Shown: one piece after another, positions 54,000 to 64,000 of the stretch | Layout: every line of letters starts with the position of its first letter | Position numbering within the stretch: the stretch's first letter is position 1 | From: Gammaproteobacteria bacterium | GTDB taxonomy: Bacteria > Pseudomonadota > Gammaproteobacteria > Steroidobacterales > Steroidobacteraceae | Assembly: GCA_025359205.1 (NCBI GenBank) | Contig: JANYHD010000027.1 | Location: 124,001 to 188,000 of the forward strand | DNA length: 64,000 nt | Direction of reading: 5' to 3' | Position numbers and translations under genes: made by a program | Notes under the pieces: model-generated | Told to the model about the DNA's origin: nothing | What the model saw: only the letters and a program-made list of their open reading frames with translations | Database searches by the model: none

Positions 54000-55357
54000 C
54001 GCTCACCTTGACCTGTGGCGCCGCGACCGGCGCCCAGCAAATTGGCTTTTTTCATCAGGCCGGGATACTGGTTGGACATCATGTGCGCCTGCAGCTGTGC
54101 CATGAAATCCATCACCACCACGACCACGATCAGGAGCGAGGTGCCCCCGAACTGGAACGGCACGCCCTGCGAGGACACCAGCACCTCGGGCAGCAGGCAC
54201 ACCGCCATGATGTAGGCGGCGCCCCACAGCGTCAGGCGCGTCAGCACCTTGTCGATGTATTCGCCGGTCTGCTGGCCGGGGCGGATGCCGGGAATGAAGG
54301 CGCCGGACTTCTTGAGGTTGTCGGCGGTCTCGCGCGCGTTGAAAACCAACGCTGTGTAGAAAAAGGTGAAGCCGAGGATCAGCGCCGCGTACAGCACCAG
54401 ATGGAGCGGTTGGCCGTAGTTGAGCGCCGCCTGGATCCGCTGCAACACCAGGCTCATCTTGGTGTCTGACCCGGTGGCGAAGAAGCTCGCCATCGTCGCC
54501 GGGAACAGCAGCAGGCTCGAGGCGAAGATCGGTGGGATTACGCCCGACATGTTGAGCTTGAAAGGCAGGTGGCTGCTCTGGCCGGCGTACAGGCGTCGCC
54601 CGACCTGGCGCTTGGCATAGTGCACGGCGATGCGGCGCTGTGCGCGCTCGACGTACACGCAGAAGCCGGTGACGCCGAGCACGATCGCGACCAGCGCGAT
54701 CGCGAACATCGGCTGCATTTCGCCATTGCTCACGGACTCGAAGGTGCGACTGAGCGCACCCGGCAGGCCGGCCACGATGCCTGAGAGAATGATCATCGAG
54801 ATGCCGTTGCCGACGCCGCGCTCGGTGATCTGTTCACCGAGCCACATCAGGAACAGGGTGCCAGTGGTCATGGTGATGGTCGCGACAAACAGCCATTGCG
54901 GACCGCCGTTGAGCACGTACTGGCCATTCTGCAGCGCCACGGCGGCACCGAACGACTGGAACAGCGCCAGGCCCACGGTCGCGTAGCGCGTCAGCTGCGT
55001 GGTCTTGCGCCGGCCCGCCTCGCCTTCCTTGCGGTATTCCATCAGCGTCGGCACCACCATGCCGAGCATCTGGATGATGATCGAGGCGGAAATATAGGGC
55101 ATCACGCCCATGGCGAAGATCGACATGCGCTGCAGAGCGCCGCCGCTGAAACTGTTGACCACGCCGAGGATGCCACTCGACTGGTCGGTGAAGAAGCGCA
55201 GCACCGCGGCCTGGTTGATGCCCGGCACCTGGATGAAGGTGCCGATGCGGTACACGACCAGCGCGCCCAGCAGGAACAGCAGCCGCTTGCGGATGTCACC
55301 GCTGCGGCTTGCTTCGGCGAGGGTCGCCGCTGGATTGGTGAGTGCGCCGGTTGCCAT
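53996..55357 (-). CDS. secY: Protein translocase channel SecY
   Basis: SecY is the membrane channel for protein export. The 453-residue protein has ten hydrophobic helices, the plug/helix 2 region ([27 protein letters not shown]), and the cytosolic C5/C6 loops that bind SecA and ribosomes ([23 protein letters not shown]). Start overlaps rplO and stop overlaps rpmJ, both as ATGA. Confidence 0.98.
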   Translation of the reverse strand: MATGALTNPAATLAEASRSGDIRKRLLFLLGALVVYRIGTFIQVPGINQAAVLRFFTDQSSGILGVVNSFSGGALQRMSIFAMGVMPYISASIIIQMLGMVVPTLMEYRKEGEAGRRKTTQLTRYATVGLALFQSFGAAVALQNGQYVLNGGPQWLFVATITMTTGTLFLMWLGEQITERGVGNGISMIILSGIVAGLPGALSRTFESVSNGEMQPMFAIALVAIVLGVTGFCVYVERAQRRIAVHYAKRQVGRRLYAGQSSHLPFKLNMSGVIPPIFASSLLLFPATMASFFATGSDTKMSLVLQRIQAALNYGQPLHLVLYAALILGFTFFYTALVFNARETADNLKKSGAFIPGIRPGQQTGEYIDKVLTRLTLWGAAYIMAVCLLPEVLVSSQGVPFQFGGTSLLIVVVVVMDFMAQLQAHMMSNQYPGLMKKANLLGAGRGATGQGER

Positions 55358-55791
55358 CAGGCCTCGACCTTGCCGCCCGCTGCTTCGATCGCGGCGCGCG
55401 CGCCCTTAGTGGCGCCAATGCCCTTGAGATGCACGGCTTTCTTCAGTTCGCCCGACAGCACCACCTTGGCGCTCTCGGCAAACACGGACACGATCTGCGC
55501 GGCCTTCAGCGCGGCCAGGTCGATCACCTCGGCCTTGACCAGCGAGAGCTCGTGCAGGCGCACTTCACCGCGCAGCGCCTTGATCGCCGAGCGGAAGCCG
55601 ACCTTCGGCATGCGCCGCTGCAGCGGCATCTGGCCGCCCTCGAAGCCGACCTTGTGGTAGCCGCCCTTGCGCGCGCGCTGGCCCTTGACGCCGCGGCCGC
55701 AGGTCTTGCCCTGGCCCGCGGACGCGCCGCGGCCGACACGGAGCCGCGGACGGCGCGAACCTTCGACCGGCTTGATGGTATTCAGTCGCAT
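55357..55791 (-). CDS. rplO: 50S ribosomal protein uL15
   Basis: The 144-residue L15 has the Gly/Arg-rich N-terminus ([30 protein letters not shown]) and a globular C-terminal domain, the usual length and shape. It sits between rpmD and secY. Confidence 0.98.
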   Translation of the reverse strand: MRLNTIKPVEGSRRPRLRVGRGASAGQGKTCGRGVKGQRARKGGYHKVGFEGGQMPLQRRMPKVGFRSAIKALRGEVRLHELSLVKAEVIDLAALKAAQIVSVFAESAKVVLSGELKKAVHLKGIGATKGARAAIEAAGGKVEA

Positions 55792-55792
55792 G

Positions 55793-55981
55793 TCAGCTTC
55801 GCTCCACCTTCAGCATGTGGGAGGCCGCGTTGATCATGCCGCGGTTCTCCGCGGTGTCCGCGACCTGGACGCTCTGGTGACGGCGGCGCAGCCCCAGGCC
55901 GCGCACCGACGAACTGATGTGCTTGAGCTGCCCGTACAGGCTCTTCATCAGGGTCACTTTCACTTTGCCGCCGCTCGCCAT
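55793..55981 (-). CDS. rpmD: 50S ribosomal protein uL30
   Basis: The product from [10 protein letters not shown] is 62 residues with the L30 core [29 protein letters not shown] and [13 protein letters not shown] chose ATG 55981, four bases after rpsE; a longer frame would enter rpsE. Confidence 0.96.
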   Translation of the reverse strand: MASGGKVKVTLMKSLYGQLKHISSSVRGLGLRRRHQSVQVADTAENRGMINAASHMLKVERS

Positions 55982-55985
55982 GATC

Positions 55986-56492
55986 TCACCCGAGTATGTC
56001 TTCGAGAGTCTTGCCGCGCTTGGCGGCGATATCGCCCGGCGAGCGTACGCTCGCCAGCGCCTTGACCGTGGCGCGCACCACGTTGATCGGGTTGCGCGAG
56101 CCATAGCTCTTCGCCAGCACGTTGCGCACGCCGGCGCACTCGAGCACCGCGCGCATGCCGCCGCCGGCGATGACGCCGGTACCGCTCGAGGCCGGCATCA
56201 TGAGGATGCGCGTCGCGCCGTGCGTGCCCTTGACCGCGTAGTGCAGCGTGTCGTTCGCCAGGCTGACGTTCACCAGGCTCTTACGCGCATGCGCCATCGC
56301 CTTGGAGATCGCCACCGGCACCTCACGCGCCTTGCCAAACCCGAAGCCGACGCGGCCAGCTCCGTCGCCGACCACGGTCAGCGCGGTGAAGCCGAACTGC
56401 TTGCCGCCCTTAACGACCTTGGCCGTGCGGTTGACCGCGACCAGCTTTTCCATCAGGTCGTCGGCGCTCTGGTTCTTCTCGTTTCTTGCCAT
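55986..56492 (-). CDS. rpsE: 30S ribosomal protein uS5
   Basis: The 168-residue S5 has the N-terminal double-stranded RNA-binding domain ([27 protein letters not shown]) and the C-terminal S5 domain ([29 protein letters not shown]). It is a decoding-fidelity protein and keeps the standard length. Confidence 0.98.
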   Translation of the reverse strand: MARNEKNQSADDLMEKLVAVNRTAKVVKGGKQFGFTALTVVGDGAGRVGFGFGKAREVPVAISKAMAHARKSLVNVSLANDTLHYAVKGTHGATRILMMPASSGTGVIAGGGMRAVLECAGVRNVLAKSYGSRNPINVVRATVKALASVRSPGDIAAKRGKTLEDILG

Positions 56493-56516
56493 GTGCTGCT
56501 ATGTCCTGGCGAAGCC

Positions 56517-56876
56517 CTAGAATTCAAGCCCGGCTTCACGGGCGGCGTCGGCCAGCGCCTTGACGCGGCCGTGATACTGGAAACCCGAGCGATCGAACGC
56601 GGCCCGTGCGACACCCGCCGCCTTGGCACGCTCGGCGATCGCCTTGCCGACCGCGCGCGCCGCCTCGACGTTGCCGGTGTACTTCAGGTCCTTGGCGACG
56701 TCCTTCTGCACGGTGGAGGCCGAGGCCAGCACCTGCGAACCATCGGCCGCAAACAGCTGCGCATAGATGTGGCGCGGCGTACGGTGCACGGTCAGCCGCG
56801 GCGTGCCGGTCTCGCGGATCCGGGCGCGGGTCTTGATGGCGCGCCGCACGCGGCGCTCTTTCTTGGTGATGTTCAT
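56517..56876 (-). CDS. rplR: 50S ribosomal protein uL18
   Basis: The 119-residue 5S rRNA-binding protein contains [31 protein letters not shown] and [17 protein letters not shown]. Its start overlaps the rplF stop (both at 56876). Confidence 0.98.
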   Translation of the reverse strand: MNITKKERRVRRAIKTRARIRETGTPRLTVHRTPRHIYAQLFAADGSQVLASASTVQKDVAKDLKYTGNVEAARAVGKAIAERAKAAGVARAAFDRSGFQYHGRVKALADAAREAGLEF

Positions 56877-57406
56877 TACTTCTTCTTCCCTTCCTTGAGG
56901 GAAATCTTTTCGTCCGAATAGCGCACGCCCTTGCCCTTGTAGGGCTCGGGGGGACGAATGCCACGGATCTCGGCGGCGGTTTGGCCGACGCGCTGCCGAT
57001 CAGCGCCCTTGATCAGGATCTCGGTCTGACTGGGCGTCTCGATGGTGATGCCTTCGGGAATCGCGTAGTTGACCGGGTGCGAAAAGCCCAGCGTCAGGTT
57101 GAGCGTCTTGCCGGCCACGGCCGCGCGGAAGCCGACGCCCACCAGGTCGAGCTTGCGGTCATAGCCGCGCGTCACGCCGTTGATCATGTTCGCCAGGTGC
57201 GCGCGGGTCGAGCCGGCGCGCATGCGCGCCTCGCCCGGATCGGCGTAGCTCACCTGCAGCTGCTTGTTTTCCTGCACCACCGACACACCCGCGGCCAGCG
57301 CCAGCGACAGCGCGCCCTTGGCGCCCTTCACGGTGACCGCATCGGCACCGATCGTGACGGTCACGCCGGTCGGTACCACCACGATCTGTTTTGCGACTCT
57401 GGACAT
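56876..57406 (-). CDS. rplF: 50S ribosomal protein uL6
   Basis: The 176-residue L6 has the two related domains of the family and the conserved C-terminal motif [30 protein letters not shown]. Standard length. Confidence 0.98.
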   Translation of the reverse strand: MSRVAKQIVVVPTGVTVTIGADAVTVKGAKGALSLALAAGVSVVQENKQLQVSYADPGEARMRAGSTRAHLANMINGVTRGYDRKLDLVGVGFRAAVAGKTLNLTLGFSHPVNYAIPEGITIETPSQTEILIKGADRQRVGQTAAEIRGIRPPEPYKGKGVRYSDEKISLKEGKKK

Positions 57407-57426
57407 ATTCGTATTCCGCTCTAGCT

Positions 57427-57822
57427 CTAGGCCACGATGCAGATGACTTCGCCGCCCTGGCCAATGGCCCGCGCCGCGCGATCGGTCATCACGCCCTTGG
57501 GCGTCGAGACAATCACCGTACCCATCCCGCCCAGCACTCGCGGCAGGTCTTCCTTGCCGCGGTAGATGCGCAGGCCCGGACGGCTGACGCGCTCGAGGCG
57601 GTCGATCACCGGCCGGCCCTCGTAGTACTTGAGGTCGACGGTCAGGAGCGGCTTGCCCGCCTGGTCGCCAACATTGAAGTCAGCGATAAAACCCTCGCTC
57701 TTCAACACGCGCAGGATGGCGGTCTTCAGCTTCGAAGACGCCATCGTCACGCTGGTCTTGCGCGCGCTCTGCCCGTTACGAATGCGGGTCAGCAGGTCGG
57801 CAACCGGATCAGTCATGCTCAT
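57427..57822 (-). CDS. rpsH: 30S ribosomal protein uS8
   Basis: The 131-residue S8 starts [18 protein letters not shown] and ends GGEVICIVA. In E. coli S8 is the translational repressor of the spc operon, acting at the rplE start; the site is not resolved here. Confidence 0.98.
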   Translation of the reverse strand: MSMTDPVADLLTRIRNGQSARKTSVTMASSKLKTAILRVLKSEGFIADFNVGDQAGKPLLTVDLKYYEGRPVIDRLERVSRPGLRIYRGKEDLPRVLGGMGTVIVSTPKGVMTDRAARAIGQGGEVICIVA

Positions 57823-57833
57823 CGTTATGGCTC

Positions 57834-58139
57834 CTACCAGCTCGCCTTGGCGAGCCCGGGAATCTCGCCGCGGGCGGCGACTTCACGAATCTTGGTGCGC
57901 GCCAGGCCAAACTTGCTGTACACGCCGCGTGCCCGGCCGGTGATCGCGCAACGGTTGCGTTGGCGGGTCGGGCTCGCATCGCGCGGCAGCGTCTGCAGCT
58001 TGGCCTGCGCGGCCGCACGCTCCTCCTGCGAGGACTTCGGGCTGCGGATCGCTTCCTTGAGTTGCGCGCGTACCGTGGCGTGCTTCTTCGCTACCCGCAC
58101 CCGGCGCTTGTCGCGTTCGATCATGTTGGTCTTGGCCAT
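57834..58139 (-). CDS. rpsN: 30S ribosomal protein uS14 (zinc-less form)
   Basis: The 101-residue S14 has no CxxC pairs, so it is the C-minus form typical of gammaproteobacteria. The conserved block is [29 protein letters not shown], and the protein ends GLAKASW. Confidence 0.98.
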   Translation of the reverse strand: MAKTNMIERDKRRVRVAKKHATVRAQLKEAIRSPKSSQEERAAAQAKLQTLPRDASPTRQRNRCAITGRARGVYSKFGLARTKIREVAARGEIPGLAKASW

Positions 58140-58167
58140 GCCAGATCCTCGAGAGTGCCTGTCCCGC

Positions 58168-58707
58168 CTACTTGCGGAACGGAAAGTTGAAAGCGGTCAG
58201 CAGCGCACGGCCCTGCGTGTTGTCGCGCGCCGTGGTCGTGATGGTTATATCCATGCCGCGCACCTGGTCGATGGCGTCGTACTGGATCTCCGGGAAAATG
58301 ATCTGTTCCTTCACGCCCAGCGTGTAGTTGCCGCGGCCGTCGAAAGCGCGCGCCGAGACGCCGCGGAAGTCGCGGATGCGCGGCATCGCCACGCTGATCA
58401 GCCGGTCGAGGAACTCGTACATGCGCTTGCCGCGCAGCGTGACCTTGCAGCCGATCGCCAGGCCCTCGCGCAGCTTGAAGGCGGCGATCGCCTTCTTCGA
58501 CTTGCAGATCAGCGGCTTCTGACCGGTGATCTTGGTCAGGTCGGCCACCGCGGCGTCCATCAGCTTGCGGTCGGCCACGGCCTCGCCCACGCCCATGTTG
58601 ACCGTGATCTTGGTGATCTTCGGCACTTCCATGGGATTGTTCAGCCCGAGCTCGCTACGCAGCTGTGGGACGATTTTTTCGCGGTAAATTTCTTGCAGTC
58701 TTGCCAT
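58168..58707 (-). CDS. rplE: 50S ribosomal protein uL5
   Basis: The 179-residue 5S-binding protein has the same length as in E. coli, with [42 protein letters not shown] and the ending [11 protein letters not shown]. Start [10 protein letters not shown] at 58707; a longer frame crosses rplX and was rejected. Confidence 0.98.
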   Translation of the reverse strand: MARLQEIYREKIVPQLRSELGLNNPMEVPKITKITVNMGVGEAVADRKLMDAAVADLTKITGQKPLICKSKKAIAAFKLREGLAIGCKVTLRGKRMYEFLDRLISVAMPRIRDFRGVSARAFDGRGNYTLGVKEQIIFPEIQYDAIDQVRGMDITITTTARDNTQGRALLTAFNFPFRK

Positions 58708-58732
58708 AACTTTTAAACCTGCGCCTTTGGGC

Positions 58733-59050
58733 CTAGGCGTCGATGACTTCGCCGTTCGACTTGAAGAAGCGCACCTTCTTGCCGTCGGCCAGCGTCTTGA
58801 TGCCCACGCGGTCGCCCTTTTTGGCGGCCGGATTCCACAGCGCCACCTTGGACAGCGGCATGGGCATTTCCTTCTCGATGATGCCGCCGGGCTGGTTGGC
58901 CTGCGGGTTTGCCTTGGTGTGGCGCTTGACGCGGTTGATGTGCTCGACCAGTACCGCACCACCACTCAGCACCTGCACCACGGCGCCACGCCGGCCCTTG
59001 TCGCGGCCGGACAGCACCACCACCTGATCACCTTTGCGGATGGTTCTCAT
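58733..59050 (-). CDS. rplX: 50S ribosomal protein uL24
   Basis: The 105-residue assembly-initiator protein has a KOW motif ([24 protein letters not shown]). I chose ATG 59050 because it overlaps the rplN stop as ATGA; a GTG one codon upstream is also possible. Confidence 0.98.
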   Translation of the reverse strand: MRTIRKGDQVVVLSGRDKGRRGAVVQVLSGGAVLVEHINRVKRHTKANPQANQPGGIIEKEMPMPLSKVALWNPAAKKGDRVGIKTLADGKKVRFFKSNGEVIDA

Positions 59051-59418
59051 CACAGCACCTCGGGCGCGAGCGAGATGATCTTCATGAACTGCGCGGTGCG
59101 CAGCTCGCGCGTGACCGGCCCGAAGATGCGCGTGCCAATCGGCTCGAGCTTCGGGGTCAGCAGCACGGCCGCGTTGCCGTCAAACTTGATCAGCGAGCCA
59201 TCGGCGCGCCGCACGCCACGGCGGGTGCGTACCACCACCGCGTCATACACCTCGCCCTTCTTGACCTTACCGCGCGGGATCGCATCCTTGACGCTGACCT
59301 TGATGACATCGCCCACCGACGCATAACGGCGGTGGCTTCCGCCCAGCACCTTGATGCACATCACCGTGCGGGCGCCACTGTTGTCGGCGGCATTGAGGAT
59401 GGACTGCATCTGGATCAT
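59050..59418 (-). CDS. rplN: 50S ribosomal protein uL14
   Basis: The 122-residue L14 starts [28 protein letters not shown]14 is the binding partner of RsfS, which is also encoded in this window. The ATG overlaps the rpsQ stop. A longer frame to 59454 lies inside rpsQ. Confidence 0.98.
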   Translation of the reverse strand: MIQMQSILNAADNSGARTVMCIKVLGGSHRRYASVGDVIKVSVKDAIPRGKVKKGEVYDAVVVRTRRGVRRADGSLIKFDGNAAVLLTPKLEPIGTRIFGPVTRELRTAQFMKIISLAPEVL

Positions 59419-59738
59419 GACGCCGCCTTTTCGATCACCGACAGCAGCCGCCACGACTTGCGGCGTGACAGCGGCCGGCAGGGCGTGATGGTGACGGTGT
59501 CGCCTTCGTGCGCCTGGTTGTCCTCGTCGTGCGCCAGCAGCTTGGTGCTGCGGCGCATGAACTTGCCGTAGCTCTCGTGCCGCACCAGCCGCTCGATCAG
59601 CACCGTGACGGTCTTGTCCATCTTGTCGCTGACCACGCGCCCGGTGAGCACGCGCTCGCCACGCTTCTCGGCGACCCGGGCTATCGGGGATGCTTCAGCT
59701 GCCGCCGCACCGGCGGCGGGATTCGTATCCGCGCTCAT
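59415..59738 (-). CDS. rpsQ: 30S ribosomal protein uS17 with N-terminal extension
   Basis: The S17 core ([36 protein letters not shown]) is preceded by about 23 extra residues rich in Ala ([20 protein letters not shown]). The product has 107 residues against 84 in E. coli. The start overlaps the rpmC stop as ATGA, which supports translation of the extension. Confidence 0.97.
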   Translation of the reverse strand: MSADTNPAAGAAAAEASPIARVAEKRGERVLTGRVVSDKMDKTVTVLIERLVRHESYGKFMRRSTKLLAHDEDNQAHEGDTVTITPCRPLSRRKSWRLLSVIEKAAS

Positions 59739-59929
59739 CGTTTCTCTCCGCCGGCCCGGATGGCCGTCTTCAGGCGGGCAATGTTCCGCCGCACCTTGCC
59801 AAACTGGTCGGGCTTGACCGGCTGGCCGGTGGCGCGCTGCAGGCGCAGCGCAAACTGTTCCTTGCGCAGCTTGAGCAGCTCGGCGCGCTGCGCCGCGGTC
59901 GGCTGGATCCGCACTTCACTGGCTTTCAT
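59735..59929 (-). CDS. rpmC: 50S ribosomal protein uL29
   Basis: The 64-residue two-helix protein is located at the exit tunnel and is part of the SRP/trigger-factor docking site. It starts [21 protein letters not shown] and has [28 protein letters not shown]. Confidence 0.97.
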   Translation of the reverse strand: MKASEVRIQPTAAQRAELLKLRKEQFALRLQRATGQPVKPDQFGKVRRNIARLKTAIRAGGEKR

Positions 59930-60342
59930 CAGCGCACCTGCCGTTTCACGAAGGAAGTGGTGACCGAAAGCTTCGCGCCAGCAAGACGAAACGCCTCGCG
60001 CGCGATCTCCTCGGTGACGCCTTCCATTTCGAACAACACCTTGCCGGGCTTGACCTTGGCGATCCAGTACTCGACGTTGCCCTTGCCGCTGCCCATGCGC
60101 ACTTCGAGCGGCTTCTTCGTGATTGGCACGTCGGGGAACACGCGGATCCAGATCTGGCCGCCGCGCTTGACGTAGCGGGCCATGGCGCGGCGCGCGGCCT
60201 CGATCTCGCGCGCAGTCATGCGCGCGCGCTCGGTCGCCTTGAGGCCGAAATCGCCGAAGGCCACCGTGCTACCACGCGTCGCCAGGCCGTAGTTCTTGCC
60301 CTTGAACTGCTTGCGGTACTTGGTGCGTTTAGGTTGCTGCAT
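59929..60342 (-). CDS. rplP: 50S ribosomal protein uL16
   Basis: The 137-residue L16 starts [19 protein letters not shown] and has the [29 protein letters not shown] segment near the peptidyl-transferase centre. Start chosen at 60342, which gives the standard length; the open extension upstream overlaps rpsC. Confidence 0.98.
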   Translation of the reverse strand: MQQPKRTKYRKQFKGKNYGLATRGSTVAFGDFGLKATERARMTAREIEAARRAMARYVKRGGQIWIRVFPDVPITKKPLEVRMGSGKGNVEYWIAKVKPGKVLFEMEGVTEEIAREAFRLAGAKLSVTTSFVKRQVR

Positions 60343-60374
60343 AAACTGGTAGTCCTGTCGTGGCCCGCGCGCCC

Positions 60375-61148
60375 TTAAACCGCCGGCACGGCGGCCGCAG
60401 TGGCGGCAACGATCGCGGCGGCAGCCGCCGGCGCTGCGGCAGCGCTCGCAGCCGCAGCAGCGGCAGCGGCGGCGTCGGCGCCAGCCTGTGCATTGCGGTC
60501 GAGCTCGGCCTGGTCGAAGACTTCGCCCTTGAAGATCCACACCTTGACGCCGATCACGCCGTAGGTGGTGTGCGACTCGGCCAGGCCGTAGTCGATGTCG
60601 GCGCGGAAGGTGTGCAGGGGCACGCGGCCTTCCCGCACCCACTCGGTGCGCGCAATCTCGGCGCCATTGAGGCGCCCGGACATGCGTACCTTCATGCCCA
60701 GCGCGCCGCTGCGCATGGTGCTCATCACGGCGCGCTTCATCGCGCGGCGGAACATCACGCGCTTCTCGATCTGCTGCGCGATGCCTTCCGCGACCAGCTG
60801 CGCATCGAGCTCGGGCTTGCGGATCTCGGCGATGTTTAGGCGAACGTCGGCCATCGGCAGGCCCAGCAGCTTGGCGGTCTCGGCGCGCAGCTTGTCGATG
60901 TCCTCGCCCTTCTTGCCGATGACGATGCCGGGGCGCGCGGTCTGGATGGTGATGCTCACCTTCTTGGCGGCGCGCTCGATCTGGATGCGGCTAACCGAGG
61001 CCTCGGCGAGCTTCTTCTTCAGAAACTCGCGCACGCGGAAATCGGTGTGCACCAGCAGCGGGAACTGCTTCTTGCTCGCGTACCACTTGGACACCCAGTC
61101 ACGGGTGATTCCCAAGCGTATACCCAGCGGATTGACCTTCTGGCCCAT
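60375..61148 (-). CDS. rpsC: 30S ribosomal protein uS3 with Ala-rich C-terminal tail
   Basis: The S3 core contains the KH domain ([22 protein letters not shown]) and the helicase-active mRNA-entry surface. After about residue 215 there is an Ala-rich tail ([20 protein letters not shown]), giving 257 residues against 233 in E. coli. Confidence 0.97.
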   Translation of the reverse strand: MGQKVNPLGIRLGITRDWVSKWYASKKQFPLLVHTDFRVREFLKKKLAEASVSRIQIERAAKKVSITIQTARPGIVIGKKGEDIDKLRAETAKLLGLPMADVRLNIAEIRKPELDAQLVAEGIAQQIEKRVMFRRAMKRAVMSTMRSGALGMKVRMSGRLNGAEIARTEWVREGRVPLHTFRADIDYGLAESHTTYGVIGVKVWIFKGEVFDQAELDRNAQAGADAAAAAAAAASAAAAPAAAAAIVAATAAAVPAV

Positions 61149-61151
61149 CGG

Positions 61152-61493
61152 TTAGTCCTTCCTGCCGTCGCTGACCTGGACGGTGATATGACTGTTGCGC
61201 TTCACGATGCGGTTGCCGCGCCCCTTGGCGCGCGCCGCGAAACCCTTGCGAACGCGTGCGACATCGACCTCAATGCTCGCGACCTTCAGCTGGTCGATGT
61301 CGGCGCCGAGGTTGTGCTCGGCATTGGCAATGGCCGACTCGAGCACCTTCCGCACCAGGTCGGCGCCCTTCTTCGGCGTGAACTTGAGCATCGCCAGCGC
61401 GCCGCCCACCGGGCGCCCGCGCACCAGGTCAGCGACCAGCCGGCACTTCTGCGGCGAGATGCGCGCGTCGCGCAATTTTGCTGAGGCCTGCAT
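61152..61493 (-). CDS. rplV: 50S ribosomal protein uL22
   Basis: The 113-residue L22 has the core [23 protein letters not shown] and a C-terminal beta-hairpin tip ([22 protein letters not shown]) lining the exit tunnel constriction. It is three bases from both rpsC and rpsS. Confidence 0.98.
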   Translation of the reverse strand: MQASAKLRDARISPQKCRLVADLVRGRPVGGALAMLKFTPKKGADLVRKVLESAIANAEHNLGADIDQLKVASIEVDVARVRKGFAARAKGRGNRIVKRNSHITVQVSDGRKD

Positions 61494-61496
61494 GAG

Positions 61497-61778
61497 TTAC
61501 TCCGCCGTGGTCACTTTGCGATCGCCGCCGTGCGCCTTGAAGATGCGCGTCGGGGCGAACTCGCCGAGTTTGTGGCCGACCATGTTCTCGGTCATCAGCA
61601 CCGGCAGGTGCTGCTTGCCGTTGTGGATTGCGATTGTCAGGCCGACCATTTCCGGAATGACCATCGAACGGCGCGACCAGGTCTTGATCGGCCGGCGGTC
61701 ATTCTTGGCGGCAGCCACCTGCACCTTCTTGGCAAGGTGCAGATCGATGAACGGACCCTTCTTGAGTGAACGAGGCAC
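61497..61778 (-). CDS. rpsS: 30S ribosomal protein uS19 (GTG start)
   Basis: The 93-residue S19 begins at GTG 61778, decoded [27 protein letters not shown] lies just upstream, spanning the rplB stop; two bases separate the rplB stop from this GTG. A longer frame inside rplB was rejected. Confidence 0.97.
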   Translation of the reverse strand: MPRSLKKGPFIDLHLAKKVQVAAAKNDRRPIKTWSRRSMVIPEMVGLTIAIHNGKQHLPVLMTENMVGHKLGEFAPTRIFKAHGGDRKVTTAE

Positions 61779-61780
61779 GC

Positions 61781-62605
61781 TTACTTCCTCCGCTGCACAA
61801 TCATGTTGCGCGTGCGCTTGTTGCGGCGCGTCTTCTTGCCCTTGGTCTGCAGGCCCCACGGCGACACTGGGTGCGGGTTGCCCTGGCCGGGCTTGCCCTC
61901 GCCACCGCCGTGCGGGTGATCAACGGGATTCATCGCCACACCACGCACCGTTGGGCGAATGCCGCGCCAGCGCTTGGCGCCGGCCTTACCGTAGGTGCGC
62001 AAGTTGTGTTCGTCATTGCCGACCTCGCCCAGCGTGGCGCGGCAGTCGATATGGACTTTGCGCGTCTCGCCGGATTTGAGGCGCACCAGCGCGTGCGTGC
62101 CTTCGCGCGAGGCGTACTGCGCGGAATTGCCGGCGCTACGCGCCAGCTGGCCGCCGCGGCCGGGCTTGAGCTCGATGTTGTGCACCAGCGAACCGACCGG
62201 GATGTGGCGCAGCGCCATCGAGTTGCCGGGTTTGATCGGCGACTCACTACCCGAGCGCACTTCGTCGCCTTCCTTGAGGCCCTTCGGCGCCAGGATGTAG
62301 CGGCGCTCGCCGTCGGTGTACAGCACCAGGGCAATGTGCGCGGTGCGGTTCGGATCGTATTCGAGCCGCTCGACCACGCCCTTGATGCCGTCCTTGTCGC
62401 GACGGAAATCAACGAGCCGGTACTTCTGGCGCGAACCGCCGCCGATGTGGCGCGTGGTGATGCGGCCGAAATGATTGCGCGCGCCAGTCTTGTTCTGGTG
62501 CACGGTGAGAGATTCAAGCGGGCCGCCCTTGTGCAGGTGGCCACGCGCAACCCGCACGACGAAGCGCGCGCCGGGGGAAGTGGGTTTGAGCTTGATCAGC
62601 GCCAT
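61781..62605 (-). CDS. rplB: 50S ribosomal protein uL2
   Basis: The 274-residue L2 carries the conserved peptidyl-transferase motif [16 protein letters not shown] and the N-terminal [13 protein letters not shown]. It is part of the S10 operon and of standard length. Confidence 0.98.
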   Translation of the reverse strand: MALIKLKPTSPGARFVVRVARGHLHKGGPLESLTVHQNKTGARNHFGRITTRHIGGGSRQKYRLVDFRRDKDGIKGVVERLEYDPNRTAHIALVLYTDGERRYILAPKGLKEGDEVRSGSESPIKPGNSMALRHIPVGSLVHNIELKPGRGGQLARSAGNSAQYASREGTHALVRLKSGETRKVHIDCRATLGEVGNDEHNLRTYGKAGAKRWRGIRPTVRGVAMNPVDHPHGGGEGKPGQGNPHPVSPWGLQTKGKKTRRNKRTRNMIVQRRK

Positions 62606-62613
62606 GACTTACC

Positions 62614-62952
62614 TCAGGCCTTCCCTGCTGCGGCTTCGTAATCGATGCTCTGGCCATCGGCCAGGCTGACGTAGGCCTTTTTCCAATCCTGCGTGCGGCC
62701 CGGGGTGCGGCCGAATCGGCGCGATTTGCCGGGCTCGTTCACCACCTGCACGCCGGCGACCTTCACGTCGAACATGAGTTCGACGGCGGCGCGCACTTCC
62801 AGGCGCGTCGCATCGCGGCGCACGCGGAAGGTGTACTGGTTGCGCAGCTGCAGGTTCTGCGCGGTCTTCTCGGTGACATGCGGCGCGACCAGCACGCTCA
62901 TCAGTCGTTCCGGGCCGGGCTTCGCCGCTTGCTTGTGAACCTTGTAGTTCAT
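62614..62952 (-). CDS. rplW: 50S ribosomal protein uL23
   Basis: The 112-residue exit-tunnel protein docks SRP and trigger factor. The core is [33 protein letters not shown]. The ATG overlaps the rplD stop as ATGA. The first about 17 residues ([17 protein letters not shown]) are a modest extension. Confidence 0.97.
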   Translation of the reverse strand: MNYKVHKQAAKPGPERLMSVLVAPHVTEKTAQNLQLRNQYTFRVRRDATRLEVRAAVELMFDVKVAGVQVVNEPGKSRRFGRTPGRTQDWKKAYVSLADGQSIDYEAAAGKA

Positions 62953-63554
62953 TGCAGGCGCTCCTCGATGAGCTTCACGGCGCCCACGGTGGCGAGCACC
63001 TTGTCGTGCGCGGCCAGGCTGACCGGATTGACCGAACCGACCGCGAGCACTTCGACGCCCGGCAGGTTGCGGGCCGCCAGGAACAGCTTCTCGTCCAGCG
63101 CCTCAACGATGATCAGCACGTTGTCGAGCGCGAGCGACTTGAGGTGGTTGGCCAGCAGCCGCGTCTTAGGCGCCTCGAGCGCGATGCTGTCGGTGACCAG
63201 CAGCCGGTCCTGACGCACCAGTTCGGAGAACATCGAGCGCAGCGCGCCGCGATACATCTTGCGGTTGACCTTCTGCGAGAAATCGCGCGGCTTGGCCGCA
63301 AAGGCGCGCCCGCCGCCGACCCAGATGGGGCTGCGGATCGAACCCGCGCGCGAGGTGCCGCCGCCCTTCTGCGGGCGTGGCTTGCGGCCGCCGCCGCGCA
63401 CTTCAGCGCGCGTCTTCTGCGCCTTGGTGCCGGCCCGGCCGGCCGCGCGATAGGCGTTGACGACCTGGAACACCAGGGCCTGGTTGTAATCGTGACCGAA
63501 CGCGGTGTCGGACACCTGCAATTCAGTATCGCCGTTGGCAATTTTGAGTTTCAT
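62949..63554 (-). CDS. rplD: 50S ribosomal protein uL4
   Basis: L4 lines the exit tunnel and in E. coli represses its own S10 operon both at transcription and translation. The 201-residue protein has the tunnel loop [29 protein letters not shown] and the C-terminal [33 protein letters not shown]. Confidence 0.98.
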   Translation of the reverse strand: MKLKIANGDTELQVSDTAFGHDYNQALVFQVVNAYRAAGRAGTKAQKTRAEVRGGGRKPRPQKGGGTSRAGSIRSPIWVGGGRAFAAKPRDFSQKVNRKMYRGALRSMFSELVRQDRLLVTDSIALEAPKTRLLANHLKSLALDNVLIIVEALDEKLFLAARNLPGVEVLAVGSVNPVSLAAHDKVLATVGAVKLIEERLQ

Positions 63555-63563
63555 GGCAACGCC

Positions 63564-64000
63564 CTACTTAGCCGGCTTGGCTGCGGCGGGTTTGGCCGCG
63601 GCGGGTTTCGCGCCGGCGGCGGGCTTGGCCGCAGCCACCTTGCTGGGCGCAATGCTCTTGCGGCGCGCGAGCCGCGCGGCCTTCACCGAGGGACGCACCA
63701 CCACCTGGCCGCCCTTGGAACCGGGCACCGCCCCGCTGATCAGCAGCAGGTTGCGGGCCACGTCGACGCTGATGACCTTCAGGTTCTCGGTGGTGCGGCG
63801 CATGACGCCCATGTGGCCGGACATGCGCTTGCCCGGGAACACGCGGCCGGGCGTCTGGCGCTGGCCGATGGAACCGGGCACGCGGTGCGACACCGAATGA
63901 CCATGCGAGGCGTAGCCGCCCGCAAAGTTGTGGCGCTTCACGACGCCGGCAAAGCCCTTGCCGATGGTGACGCCGGTGACGTCGACCAGCTGGCCGGCGC
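63564..64000 (-). CDS. rplC: 50S ribosomal protein uL3, N-terminus outside window, with Ala/Lys/Pro tail
   Basis: The frame enters from the right edge ([28 protein letters not shown]) and includes the conserved finger [27 protein letters not shown] and [13 protein letters not shown]. After the usual end the protein continues with a low-complexity tail ([24 protein letters not shown]). The start codon is beyond base 64000. Confidence 0.96.
   Translation of the reverse strand, partial: AGQLVDVTGVTIGKGFAGVVKRHNFAGGYASHGHSVSHRVPGSIGQRQTPGRVFPGKRMSGHMGVMRRTTENLKVISVDVARNLLLISGAVPGSKGGQVVVRPSVKAARLARRKSIAPSKVAAAKPAAGAKPAAAKPAAAKPAK

Overview
The window is a gene-dense, high-GC stretch of a gammaproteobacterial chromosome. 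The evidence is synteny. The blocks ygfB-pepP-ubiH-ubiI, zapA-6S RNA-5-FCL, leuS-lptE-holA-nadD-rsfS-rlmH, miaB-phoH-ybeY-corC-lnt, ssb/uvrA divergent, pmbA/darP divergent, rplM-rpsI and the S10-spc-alpha ribosomal operons all match the E. coli arrangement. Coq7 instead of UbiF, a Crp/Vfr-type regulator, tldD and pmbA both present, and very high G+C at third codon positions fit the Nevskiales/Steroidobacterales/Xanthomonadales neighbourhood better than Enterobacterales. That placement is inference. I see no insertion sequences, phage genes, CRISPR arrays or rRNA genes.

Layout. 1-6.7 kb (minus): a POT peptide transporter (cut by the window edge), an EipA-like envelope protein, a small membrane protein and the ubiquinone/aminopeptidase operon. 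6.8-9.6 kb (plus): a ZapB-like coiled coil and ZapA, 6S RNA, 5-formyl-THF cyclo-ligase, an EVE protein, a 16-residue lysine peptide gene with its own promoter, and rpiA. 9.6-14.9 kb: persulfide dioxygenase-rhodanese fusion, tRNA-Gln, rplM-rpsI, coq7, a Crp-like regulator with an acidic tail, rpe and djlA. 15-20.9 kb (plus): purC, yihY, then a five-gene operon joining an ABC importer of the nitrate/taurine type to a Sco protein and a membrane-anchored cupredoxin. 20.9-25.6 kb: pmbA, a short darP, purE-purK and a GspA-like ATPase fused to an FHA domain. 25.6-35.4 kb: tldD, nitrilase-like amidase, rng, maf, rlmH, rsfS, nadD and holA, then HIT, pip and an HExxH protein lying between holA and lptE. 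35.4-45.4 kb (minus): leuS, a lipobox-bearing DegP/DegQ protease, and lnt-corC-ybeY-phoH-miaB-ssb. 45.7-50.7 kb: uvrA, a CDGSH protein, GNAT, an Ala/Pro repeat lipoprotein and mscL. 50.7-64 kb (minus): 27 ribosomal/secretion/transcription genes from rplQ back to a partial rplC.

How the parts fit together. Three oxygenases for ubiquinone ring hydroxylation (UbiH, UbiI-type, Coq7) lie within 10 kb. Most of the window is housekeeping. The most interesting accessory unit is the ABC-Sco-cupredoxin operon (17.3-20.9 kb): the cupredoxin keeps a full plastocyanin-type copper site, Sco keeps its CxxxC and His, and all five genes are tightly spaced. Other unusual items are the lysine mini-peptide gene, several genes whose -10 element sits only six bases before the ATG (likely leaderless mRNAs), charged or Ala-rich extensions on ribosomal proteins (notably an 88-residue histone-like tail on L17), and a phoH gene whose only well-placed start codons are CTG.
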